Source of the DNA: Bugulina stolonifera
Taxonomy: Eukaryota; Bryozoa; Gymnolaemata; Cheilostomatida; Bugulidae
NCBI GenBank assembly: GCA_935421135.1
Contig: OW285188.1
Coordinates: 21,615,233-21,679,232, forward strand
DNA: 64,000 nt
Direction: 5' to 3'
A program made the translations under genes and the position numbers. The notes under the pieces were generated by a model. The model ran no database searches and was not told the DNA's origin. It saw only the letters and a program-made list of their open reading frames with translations. Shown piece by piece: positions 1-10,862 of this stretch. Each line of letters opens with the position of its first letter. The first letter of the stretch is position 1.

Positions 1-1018
1 AAAGTAAAAAAATAAACAGTATAAATCCATTGCATGGTCAAACTAATAGCAGGGCAGACCTATGAGGATACAGGATGCTTATGTACTCGAGTACGTATTG
101 AGAAATAGGGATTATAAGTGAACCTGGCAATAACACTAGCATTTACATCTCCCACCAGTAAACAGAGTAATTATGTAAATTAGTTGTATAAAATCATCAA
201 ATCTTACAAATCTCCAGATTAGTGTTGATAAAAAGTAGAGAAAAGAGAATCAACCTTGTACCAGATTAATAAATTTATTTACTCCTATGAAAAAAACCAT
301 AAATATGTGTGAGAAAATAATAACATGGAATTATAAGCTGTGTGATTAACACTGTTGTATACAGTTATAGCCTTTACACTAGGATTTATTTTTCATATAA
401 CATGGTACATTTTTGTATTTTATGGACTAATATTTATAGAATATTAGCGTTTTAACACAGAGTAATGAAAGTGAGATGTAAGTATATCCCACACAGCACA
501 TGCCAAGTGTTAATGATGTGCATAACTCTAAGTATTTAATCCTCCAGTTTGCACACTCAGCTGACTAGTGAATCATGCAAATGTCACGAGAGAAATATCC
601 TAATACAACTAGTTTATTCTGTAACAATACATAATATTTTTACGAGAGATTGCATAACAATAACTCGGAGAGAGTGCTTTATCTTCTTTTATGCCTGATG
701 AGTTATTCCGAATAGAATCTATGTCTAAACAATGCACTAGATTATACGCGTATCATATGCTAAATATAATCATAATATATAGCATGGATCTTTTTATTAT
801 TTTCTGTTAAAAATATATGCTATATTTTTCAGCAGACAGGGTAGTAGAATGACAAAAAAAGTTGATTTCATTTAAAATCCAAACTCATCACTCTTCATGC
901 AACAGATTTTAAATGTATGTTGAATTAAAGTAATAGGCCCACAAGTCATACACTATATTACTATTTATATATTACAATGCTGTATTAGGAAACTATAACA
1001 ATCTACAACTTTACTCAC

Positions 1019-2275
1019 AGGATTCATAAGCCTGTTGACAAGCCCCTTGCATCTGTTGCTGAATAGTAGGGTATTCTTGAGCCACTCTCTCTCCAGCCTT
1101 GATGAACTCCTTAATTGCGATTTGAACTGAAGTGCTGACTTCACTTATGTCACCATTTCGCTGAGAGTTTTGAGATGGGGATGCATCCATACGCCGATTT
1201 ACTAAATATGTAATCTAAAAATAAAATTTATTTATTTATAGTTTGGGCCTACATAACATAGTTAATTTATAACTTATTAATTCATATTAAAATTGCATCA
1301 GAACACGTTCATAAAAGCAAGCAAAATACAAGTGTTTGCCATTTAGTAGTAATAGGCTATATTTCACCTCCAATATAATCATTACCAATAGGTTAACCAA
1401 AAATCTGCTCTGATTTTAGTATTTTATAGCTAATAGAATTGTTGCACAAAACACTTAAAAATAAATGGCGATCTTGAATCAGACTTACTTTTCAACATGA
1501 GAATAAGAGCAGTTCAGCCTGATCTTTACTACTTTTAATTACTCATTCTTATATTATCTTCATCTAACTACTGCTGAATTTAGAAAATTTTATTTTTAGA
1601 ATTATTCTTAAACCACACTATCCATATATAGCCTATTATTCTAGTTAACAAAATATGCAATTTTAATTTATTACTTTACAAGCCTCCTTGCTATTATAAT
1701 ATTATTATACTTATAACTACTATAGTTTAGTCTATACTACTAAATAACTAGCAAATCTATAAGCTCACATATTAATTGTAATACTGCATTATAATAATCA
1801 TTATTATAACTATTCTATAATAATTTATAATTTATAATAATAATCATAATGATAATATAAATATTTATATTACAATTACATTAAGAAAGATTATATTAAT
1901 TTATTTATAATGTTTAATATAAAATGTATAATATTTTTATATTGTTATCTAGTAACGCAGCAATTGTCACAGTCACTTTATTTTCCAATATTTTAATAAC
2001 TTAAAATTAAAGTTTCATTTTATTTTGGTTTCATAGTCATAGTGAAGCTTCAGATTGTGATTATAACTCTAAATCTAGTGGCGTTATCTTAAATTTACCT
2101 GTTGTAAAATTGGGAAAAGTGTCAATTCTATAGTTTTGGTTCTTATATCTAAAGATTTGAGGCCTTCACTAGGCGATATTGGTGCAAAAGTCTCAGGAGA
2201 ACTTCTCAACTTCATATTTTTAGCCATTTTCTTTTTCCTATGTTTATTTCCTGTCCTAGATCGAGAAGTAACCAA
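1019..2275 (-). CDS. Alpha-catenin/vinculin-family protein, N-terminal exons (partial)
   Basis: Two joined coding exons on the minus strand: 2275-2099 (ends CAG before donor GTAAAT) and 1214-1019 (acceptor TTTTTAG, donor GTGAGT); the gene continues beyond the left edge. Across the join the protein reads LKSLDIRTKTIELTLFPILQ then ITYLVNRR, matching the start of alpha-catenins and alpha-catulin (SLEIRTLAVERLLEPLVTQ...TTLVN in CTNNA1). Exon 2 continues with an amphipathic helix around IKEFIKAGERVAQEYP, equivalent to the family's first helical bundle. Family members link cadherin/beta-catenin complexes or Rho signalling to actin. The start may be the first ATG (2275), which adds a basic stretch KHRKKK, or the ATG at 2227. 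I cannot separate alpha-catenin from alpha-catulin on this much sequence. Confidence 0.72.
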
Positions 2276-3251
2276 TCAGCAAAAGTGCTTTTATTCCGCT
2301 AAAGTTTAAAGCTACATGCGTCAATTCATAGCCTGAGTTACCTCAATAATGTTCACTGTTGATGTTGGTGAGTATGCGAATAGTCCGCATTTCTGTATAA
2401 AAAATGAATTGGTTCTTCGCTAATTTGAACATTATATTTTACATAAAGATAAATACTTTACTTACAAATTATTGTTTTCCAAATGATATAGGCCATAGGC
2501 CCGTTTTCACCATGCTATGAAGTTGGAGTCCTCTTTCACAAAATGGCTAACAATATAAATATAGTATCTCTTGCACGGTTTTGCATCTCTTATAGCTTTC
2601 AGTGCATATCTTTTTCCTTTTTATTGCTCTCCATGTACCGAAAAAAATCGTAGCACAGCATAAAAATATATCATTTTATACATAATGTAATTATATAAGT
2701 CAAACAAAGTTTCAACTTTTCTCCTCAAATATATTGAAACTAGCACTTGTAAACATAATGTCTAATAATAGGAGTTGTTGAAAAATTAGTGGACCATTAT
2801 TCATTAAATAATTTATGCAAGTAGCGTATTAATAGATAAACTATAAATTATACTCCACTTGAAAAATCCATGTCCCTAAATAACTGTTTTTACTTTTTAG
2901 TCTCCAAAATTTTAGGTCACAAATGCTACTATTCTAAGTCACAGAATCTGTGGGCAATGTCTACTAGTACATTTCATAACATCAATAAAATACTTCTTTG
3001 ATATAATAATGAATTACGAATCTTATATTTTGGCAAAAAATTGCTGATATTTGATGATGCACTGTATACCCATGTGCGTAGTATGAGTATTACAGTACTT
3101 ATATATTTATACCATTACATGCAGTAGGAGTAGGCCCATATTCAACCAAATCATTCAAAATTTGAAATGCTTTCTCCAAGACTTAATCCACCTAGCTATA
3201 ACAGTATGATATACAAATCCTACAACTATATGTAGCCTATATGGCCCCTAC
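2276..3251. other. Intergenic, upstream of the catenin-like gene
   Basis: AT-rich sequence with no supportable coding exon on either strand. It should contain the promoter of the minus-strand catenin-like gene. It ends at the 6-bp duplication CCCTAC that flanks the palindromic element. Confidence 0.5.
3246..3251. repeat. Target-site duplication, left copy (CCCTAC)
   Basis: CCCTAC immediately precedes the left terminus AGTAGTATAG; the identical hexamer follows the right terminus at 11589-11594. The inferred empty site reads ...GGCCCCTAC-ACTAG.... Six bases is the expected length for Polinton integration. Confidence 0.75.
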
Positions 3252-3968
3252 AGTAGTATAGTCAGTGCAGATCTACACAGACACCCGGCCCTTTCCGCGT
3301 CGTATTAGCCCTAGATCCAAAAACTCCCCGGGCGGACGACCACCCCACCCGTCCTCTCGTCCCTCCTCTCCCCTAAACCTCACTCTATGTGCAAAGCCCT
3401 AGAACCTACTCCCCCCCATCGCGGGTGGGGTTTCAAAAACCTCATCGGCTGTTCCGTAGAACCCAGTCTAAAGAGCAAACCCCTCGCCCGGTCCCACGGC
3501 TCGGGCGAGGGGGCGCGCGCGTACGCGCGCGCCCCTCCGCCCCGCGAACCCCACCCGTCCTCCCTCCACCCGTCCCCGCCCCTCCCCACCCCTCCCCACC
3601 CCAAACCCCTCCGCCTCGCCCTCCGCCTCGCGGCGGTGCTCGTTCGCGAGTCCAGCCGTGGCCCCACGCCGCCGTCCCCCCGCCCATCCCCCGCCCCTCC
3701 CCCGCTCTCCCGCCCCAACGACCCGTCGCGGCCCTCGCGGGCGGACCGTCGGCTGGAGTAGGGTGAAGCGAAGGAAAATACGGGTTAGAGTAATGATATC
3801 CGGCTATGAAAAACGTGAGCGAGGGTAATGGTACACGAATTTGTTTTAAATTTCAATACGTTTGAGAGTAATAGTACGGTGAAGCGAAGAAAAATACGGG
3901 TTGGAGTAATGATAGGGTACGCCCGTGCGGAGTGCCCGTGCAGAGTTTACGACGCTGACTATACTACT
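3252..3968 (+). repeat. GC-rich terminal block bounded by inverted end motifs (left)
   Basis: The block starts AGTAGTATAGTCAGTGC and its inner edge (3954-3968) reads GCTGACTATACTACT, the reverse complement of the first 14 bases plus one. Each element end is therefore itself a 717-bp unit with inverted ends. It is very C/G-rich with many CpG and contains a GCGCGCGTACGCGCGC core. The mirror copy lies at 10872-11588. Direct duplications are not seen at both edges of the block, so it is not simply a nested insertion. Confidence 0.6.
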
Positions 3969-4299
3969 ATAAGAAACTTACCGAGTGGTGGTGGTGGTGC
4001 TTCCGGATGATTTCTTCGCCGGGGACTGTTGAGACTGAACTGGTCGGGGTGACACCGCACTCGCGCGCTCCTCCGTTCGAGCGCCCCCGGACCTCCGATG
4101 AAAGACTCCCGCCTTAACCCTCGTTTCCCCCGGACCCTCCCCTAGGGAAATCGCCCGTCCCCGTGACGAGCGGCGAGGGAAAGTGAAGGCGGTGGCTCTT
4201 TCGCGCTTCAAACCGTAGACCTCGCGAGGTGGTTCGCCGGCGACATCCTCGCTCGGAGGGGTAGAAATAGATAAATGGAATAAATGGATGGCTGTCTTC

Positions 4300-4332
<33 letters not shown>

Positions 4333-4861
4333 ACATCATCATCATCCTACAAATAGACCCGCCTCCACGATGATGTCGTTGACTCCCCACCAATTTCTTC
4401 GACCACCGCGTCCACTTTCCCCCGGGTAGCAAACTCCGATAGGGAGAGAGCGCATCGTGCGCGTGCGATGTCACCCCCCACCTACGAATGAAGACGATAG
4501 AAGAAATGTGAACTGATAAGGGGTGAGTATGAGTGGAAGTTGCGCTAGTACCGTCTACCCCTTTGGTTTGGCGAGGTAAATGGTTTTTAATGTATTAGCT
4601 AGTGTTTTATTGCTCGGTTTTAAGGTTACAACCGGTAAACCCTCCGTTTTGAGGACGGAGACCCCTTACAATAGAGAGTGAATGTGAAGAAAAATATACG
4701 GGTATATGTACAAGGGTTATGTTGCACTGTTCGTTTACTCTCCAATTTATCGAATGAAGTAGTCTCATCTCCGAGAAATCAGTACTAGCATTCTATAGGA
4801 CTCGTACTCACCCCGTCTTCTGCAACCTTCCGCTTACCATAGAGGTAGGTGAGTCCGGTCT

Positions 4862-5009
4862 TTAGCTGGGTGTAGCTATACGTTTGGTTTCCTCTTCTGA
4901 TAAATTTTTATCTTTTCGGATGAGCGCATCTATACTACGAGCACTCAGGGCCATGTAAGCGCTATCCGTGTCCATTTCTACGTACTCAAACTCCTCTCTG
5001 CTGACGAAT
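4862..5009 (-). pseudogene. Family-B DNA polymerase palm fragment (left-arm copy)
   Basis: Mirror copy of the fragment at 9831-9978, on the minus strand. It encodes 48 residues containing EYVEMDTDSAYMALS, the polymerase B motif C (YxDTDS) that carries catalytic aspartates, and stops shortly afterwards. A splice acceptor-like TTTTCACAG precedes it. The rest of the polymerase is absent, so it cannot be a working enzyme. Confidence 0.7.
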
Positions 5010-5099
5010 CTGTGAAAATAAAATGGACGGGTTGGAGGGTGCTGACACCGAAGAATAAATAGAGAAGGATTTGATAAAATCTTTGTGTAGTCTAGTTCT

Positions 5100-6820
5100 A
5101 CTCATCTATCCATATGTGTACACATGTTAAAATACCTTTATATAATAGTTCAAACACAATTGAATGAATAAAAGACACATATCTAAAGGAGTATGTCATA
5201 GCTATTATTAGCAAGAAAAGACTGTGTGCATGTGTTAAGTCAGCATACATAATACATTAAATAAGCTTTTCACAATAGTAGCGATAGAATAAATAAAAGG
5301 TTGTATGCATGTGTTAAGTCAGCATTATGTAATTCATTAAATAAACTTTTCACAATAGTAGCAATAGAATATATAAAAGGTTGTATGCATGTGTTAAGTC
5401 AGCATTATGTAATACATTAAATAAACTTTTTACAATACTAGCAATAGAATGAATAAATGTGTACACATGGTAAAATACCATTATATAATAATTTAAACAC
5501 AATTGAATGAATAAAACGCACATATATGTAAAGGAGTATGGCATACCTATTATTAGCAAGAAAAGGCTGTGTGCATGTGTTAAGTCAGCATATATAATAC
5601 ATTAAATAAACTTTTCACAAAGTCAGCATAATATATAATACATTAAATAAACTTTTCACAATAGTAGCAATAGAATAAATAAAAGGTTGTGTGCATGTGT
5701 TAAGTCAGCATTATGTAATTCATTAAATAAACTTTTCACAATAGTAGCAATAGAATAAATAAAAGATTGTGTACACATGTTAAAATACCATTATATAATA
5801 ATTTAAACACAATTGAATGAATAAAAGGCACATATGTAAAGGAGTATGACATACCTATTATTAGCAAGAAAAGGCTGTGTGCATGTGTTAAGTCAGCATA
5901 TATAATACATTAAATAAACTTTTCACAAAGTCAGCATAAGATATAATACATTAAATAAACTTTTCACAATAGTAGCAATAGAATAAATAAAGGGTTGTGT
6001 GCATGTGTTAAGTCAGCATTATGTAATTCATTAAATAAACTTTTCACAATAGTAGCTATAGAATAAATAAAAGAGTGTGTACACATGTTAAAATACCTTT
6101 ATATAATAATTTAAACACAATTGAAAGAATAGGCTGTGTGCATGTGTTAAGTCAGCATATATAATGGATTAAATAAGCTTTTCACATAAAATACCTTTAT
6201 ATAATAATTTAAACACAGTTGAAAGAATAGGCTGTGTGCATGTGTTAAGTCAGCATATATAATAGATTAAATAAGCTTTTCACATACCTATTATTAGCAA
6301 GAAAAGGCAGTGTGCATGTGTTAAGTCAGCATATATAATAGATTAAAGAAGCTTTTCACAATAGTAGCAATAGAATAAATAAAAGGTTGTGTGCATGTGT
6401 TAAGTCAGCATTATGTAATTCATTAAATAAACTTTTCACAATAGTAGCAATAGAATAAATAAAAGATTGTGTACACATGTTGAAATACCTTTATATAATA
6501 GATTAAATAAGCTTTTCACATACCTATTATTAGCAAGAAAAGGCTGTGTGCATGTGTTAAGTCAGCATATATAATAGAGTAAATAAGCTTTTCACAATAG
6601 TAGCAATAGAATAAATAAAAGGTTGTGTGCATGTGTTAAGTCAGCATTATGTAATTCATTAAATAAACTTTTCACAATAGTAGCAATAGAATAAATAAAA
6701 GATTGTGTACACATGTTAAAATACCTTTATATAATAATTTAAACACAATTGAAAGAATAGGCTGTGTGCATGTGTTAAGTCAGCATATATAATAGATTAA
6801 ATAAGCTTTTCAATAGTAGG
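5100..6820. repeat. AT-rich tandem repeats in left arm
   Basis: Irregular array of units of roughly 80 bases built from three recurring modules: GTGTGCATGTGTTAAGTCAG, TTAAATAAACTTTTCACAAT followed by AGTAGCAATAGAATAAATAA, and GTACACATGTTAAAATACC. Units vary in module order and are partly truncated. The mirror array is at about 8095-9730. No protein is supportable; the 69-residue ORF at 5350-5559 is repeat-derived. Confidence 0.8.
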
Positions 6821-7131
6821 TAGGTGTCACTGTTTTAGTCTCCCTATAATAAATATAAAGTAGCAGGGTGTAAGTAATTTTTTAGCTTGATAGCATTATA
6901 TACAATAAACACTTCACAATTGCTGCCAATTACCCTATTTAGCACTAACCTTATGTTCTACTTGTTGAAATCTCTGATCAGGTGCTGACTAGTAGGTAGC
7001 TGTCTCTGTTTTAGTCTCACTCTGTTGACTAGAGGCTGATTGTACATACTGCTAGAGTGAGAAACTCATACCTTAAATAGTAGTATTCAGTAGGCGGAGT
7101 CTAACCATTTCCCCACCCTTTGCAATACCAC

Positions 7132-7786
7132 CCCGATGCGTCCCGATGTGAATCCGAAGCCTCCCGATGCACCCCGATGCGAATCCGAAGCCTCCCGATG
7201 CACCCCGATGCGAATCCGAAGCCTCCCGATGCACCCCGATGTGAATCCGAAGCCTCCCGATGCACCCCGATGCGAATCCGAAGCCTCCCGATGCACCCCG
7301 ATGTGAATCCGAAGCCTCCCGATGCACCCCGATGTGAATCCGAAGCCTCCCGATGCGAATCCGAAGCCTCCCGATGCACCCCGATGTGAATCCGAAGCTT
7401 CCCGATGCACCCCGATGCGAATCCGAAGCCTGCCGATGCATCCCGATGCACCCCGATGTGTCAAATCACATCGGGGTGCATCGGGTTACATCGGGATGCA
7501 TCGGGAAGCTTCGGATTCACATCGGGGTGCATCGGGAGGCTTCGGATTCGCATCGGGGTGCATCGGGAGGCTTCGGATTCACATCGGGGTGCATCGGGAT
7601 GCTTCGGATTCACATCGGGGTGCATCGGGAGGCTTCGGATTCGCATCGGGGTGCATCGGGAGGCTTCGGATTCACATCGGGGTGCATCGGGAGGCTTCGG
7701 ATTCGCATCGGGGTGCATCGGGAGGCTTCGGATTCGCATCGGGGTGCATCGGGAGGCTTCGGATTCACATCGGGACGCATCGGGGT
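7132..7786. repeat. 31-bp minisatellite at the palindrome hinge
   Basis: Tandem 31-base units of the form GAATCCGAAGCCTCCCGATG + CACCCCGATGY run to the centre from the left and return in reverse complement on the right. The hinge reads CCCCGATGTG-TCAAAT-CACATCGGGG. Because 31 is not a multiple of 3 and units lack stops, several long ORFs (89-173 codons) run through it in multiple frames. They are repeat artefacts with no recognisable protein. Confidence 0.85.
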
Positions 7787-8094
7787 GGTATTGCAAAGGG
7801 TGGGGAAATGGTTAGACTCCGCCTACTGAATACTACTATTTAAGGTATGAGTTTCTCACTCTAGCAGTATGTACAATCAGCCTCTAGTCAACAGAGTGAG
7901 ACTAAAACAGAGACAGCTACCTACTAGTCAGCACCTGATCAGAGATTTCAACAAGTAGAACATAAGGTTAGTGCTAAATAGGGTAATTGGCAGCAATTGT
8001 GAAGTGTTTATTGTATATAATGCTATCAAGCTAAAAAATTACTTACACCCTGCTACTTTATATTTATTATAGGGAGACTAAAACAGTGACACCT

Positions 8095-9730
8095 ACCTAC
8101 TATTGAAAAGCTTATTTAATCTATTATATATGCTGACTTAACACATGCACACAGCCTATTCTTTCAATTGTGTTTAAATTATTATATAAAGGTATTTTAA
8201 CATGTGTACACAATCTTTTATTTATTCTATTGCTACTATTGTGAAAAGTTTATTTAATGAATTACATAATGCTGACTTAACACATGCACACAACCTTTTA
8301 TTTATTCTATTGCTACTATTGTGAAAAGCTTATTTAATCTATTATATATGCTGACTTAACACATGCACACAGCCTTTTCTTGCTAATAATAGGTATGTGA
8401 AAAGCTTATTTAATCTATTATATAAAGGTATTTCAACATGTGTACACAATCTTTTATTTATTCTATTGCTACTATTGTGAAAAGTTTATTTAATGAATTA
8501 CATAATGCTGACTTAACACATGCACACAACCTTTTATTTATTCAATTGCTACTATTGTGAAAAGCTTATTTAATCTATTATATATGCTGACTTAACACAT
8601 GCACACAGCCTATTCTTTCAACTGTGTTTAAATTATTATATAAAGGTATTTTATGTGAAAAGCTTATTTAATCCATTATATATGCTGACTTAACACATGC
8701 ACACAGCCTATTCTTTCAATTGTGTTTAAATTATTATATAAAGGTATTTTAACATGTGTACACACTCTTTTATTTATTCTATAGCTACTATTGTGAAAAG
8801 TTTATTTAATGAATTACATAATGCTGACTTAACACATGCACACAACCCTTTATTTATTCTATTGCTACTATTGTGAAAAGTTTATTTAATGTATTATATC
8901 TTATGCTGACTTTGTGAAAAGTTTATTTAATGTATTATATATGCTGACTTAACACATGCACACAGCCTTTTCTTGCTAATAATAGGTATGTCATACTCCT
9001 TTACATATGTGCCTTTTATTCATTCAATTGTGTTTAAATTATTATATAATGGTATTTTAACATGTGTACACAATCTTTTATTTATTCTATTGCTACTATT
9101 GTGAAAAGTTTATTTAATGAATTACATAATGCTGACTTAACACATGCACACAACCTTTTATTTATTCTATTGCTACTATTGTGAAAAGTTTATTTAATGT
9201 ATTATATATTATGCTGACTTTGTGAAAAGTTTATTTAATGTATTATATATGCTGACTTAACACATGCACACAGCCTTTTCTTGCTAATAATAGGTATGCC
9301 ATACTCCTTTACATATATGTGCGTTTTATTCATTCAATTGTGTTTAAATTATTATATAATGGTATTTTACCATGTGTACACATTTATTCATTCTATTGCT
9401 AGTATTGTAAAAAGTTTATTTAATGTATTACATAATGCTGACTTAACACATGCATACAACCTTTTATATATTCTATTGCTACTATTGTGAAAAGTTTATT
9501 TAATGAATTACATAATGCTGACTTAACACATGCATACAACCTTTTATTTATTCTATCGCTACTATTGTGAAAAGCTTATTTAATGTATTATGTATGCTGA
9601 CTTAACACATGCACACAGTCTTTTCTTGCTAATAATAGCTATGACATACTCCTTTAGATATGTGTCTTTTATTCATTCAATTGTGTTTGAACTATTATAT
9701 AAAGGTATTTTAACATGTGTACACATATGG
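8095..9730. repeat. AT-rich tandem repeats in right arm
   Basis: Inverted counterpart of the left-arm array with the same modules (ATGCTGACTTAACACATGCA, GTGAAAAGTTTATTTAATG and others). Copy-number differences between the two arrays probably explain most of the arm length difference. Confidence 0.8.
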
Positions 9731-9830
9731 ATAGATGAGTAGAACTAGACTACACAAAGATTTTATCAAATCCTTCTCTATTTATTCTTCGGTGTCAGCA
9801 CCCTCCAACCCGTCCATTTTATTTTCACAG

Positions 9831-9978
9831 ATTCGTCAGCAGAGAGGAGTTTGAGTACGTAGAAATGGACACGGATAGCGCTTACATGGCCCTGAGTGCT
9901 CGTAGTATAGATGCGCTCATCCGAAAAGATAAAAATTTATCAGAAGAGGAAACCAAACGTATAGCTACACCCAGCTAA
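9831..9978 (+). pseudogene. Family-B DNA polymerase palm fragment (right-arm copy)
   Basis: A 148-base open stretch after a good acceptor (ATTTTCACAG) reads FVSREEFEYVEMDTDSAYMA, then LSARSIDALIRKD, and stops at TAA 9976-9978. MDTDS is motif C of family-B polymerases, and the flanking spacing matches the viral/Polinton type (DNA_pol_B_2-like) found in many invertebrate genomes. No exonuclease domain, motif A or fingers can be found inward, where AT-rich tandem repeats take over. It is either a relic or an exon retained when the element lost its centre. The reading frame is identical in both arms. Confidence 0.7.
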
Positions 9979-10507
9979 AGACCGGACTCACCTACCTCTA
10001 TGGTAAGCGGAAGGTTGCAGAAGACGGGGTGAGTACGAGTCCTATAGAATGCTAGTACTGATTTCTCGGAGATGAGACTACTTCATTCGATAAATTGGAG
10101 AGTAAACGAACAGTGCAACATAACCCTTGTACATATACCCGTATATTTTTCTTCACATTCACTCTCTATTGTAAGGGGTCTCCGTCCTCAAAACGGAGGG
10201 TTTACCGGTTGTAACCTTAAAACCGAGCAATAAAACACCAGCTAATACATTAAAAACCATTTACCTCGCCAAACCAAAGGGGTAGACGGTACTAGCGCAA
10301 CTTCCACTCATACTCACCCCTTATCAGTTCACATTTCTTCTATCGTCTTCATTCGTAGGTGGGGGGTGACATCGCACGCGCACGATGCGCTCTCTCCCTA
10401 TCGGAGTTTGCTACCCGGGGGAAAGTGGACGCGGTGGTCGAAGAAATTGGTGGGGAGTCAACGACATCATCGTGGAGGCGGGTCTATTTGTAGGATGATG
10501 ATGATGT

Positions 10508-10540
<33 letters not shown>

Positions 10541-10628
10541 GAAGACAGCCATCCATTTATTCCATTTATCTATTTCTACCCCTCCGAGCGAGGATGTCGC
10601 CGGCGAACCACCTCGCGAGGTCTACGGT

Positions 10629-10862
10629 TTGAAGCGCGAAAGAGCCACCGCCTTCACTTTCCCTCGCCGCTCGTCACGGGGACGGGCGATTTCCCTAGGG
10701 GAGGGTGCGGGGGAAACGAGGGTTAAGGCGCGAGTCTTTCATCGGAGGTCCGGGGGCGCTCGAACGGAGGAGCGCGCGAGTGCGGTGTCACCCCGACCAG
10801 TTCAGTCTCAACAGTCCCCGGCGAAGAAATCATCCGGAAGCACCACCACCACCACTCGGTAA
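10629..10862 (+). other. Short ORF in the GC-rich part of the arm (mirror at 3978-4211)
   Basis: A 77-residue basic, Ser/Arg-rich ORF (contains PRRSSRGRAISLGEG and ends SSGSTTTTTR). A perfect donor-like CGGTAAGT lies at its 3' end, so it could be part of a spliced exon. The left-arm copy has the same frame with a few substitutions (for example GAGETRVKAR versus GPGETRVKAG). An 88-residue ORF with a poly-Met run from the GAT microsatellite lies just upstream (10366-10632). No family is recognised and the composition is atypical, so coding status is doubtful. Confidence 0.2.

Larger units (their letters stand above)
3252..7460 (+). repeat. Left arm of the 8.3-kb palindrome
   Basis: This arm is the reverse complement of 7467-11588 almost throughout. 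From the outside in it holds: GC-rich terminal block 3252-3968 with the end motif repeated in inverse at its inner edge; GC-rich stretch to about 4480 with an ATC microsatellite at 4301-4346; moderately GC sequence to about 4860; polymerase fragment 4862-5009; AT-rich tandem repeats about 5100-6820; a short unique stretch; and the 31-bp minisatellite from about 7132 to the centre. It is about 90 bases longer than the right arm, probably from copy-number differences in the tandem repeats. Confidence 0.85.

Noticed and set aside
3380..3766. Overlapping Pro/Arg/Gly-rich ORFs on both strands in the GC-rich terminal block (and mirror 11074-11460)
   Set aside because: All frames are open simply because the block is C/G-rich with few stop codons; no domain, no consistent frame preference.
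5100..6820. CRISPR-like array from regular repeats
   Set aside because: Units are irregular tandem repeats without unique spacers, in a eukaryotic mobile element.
7073..7843. ORFs of 89-173 codons with repeating HREASDSHRG-type peptides
   Set aside because: They are translations of the 31-bp minisatellite cycling through frames, present on both strands because of the palindrome.
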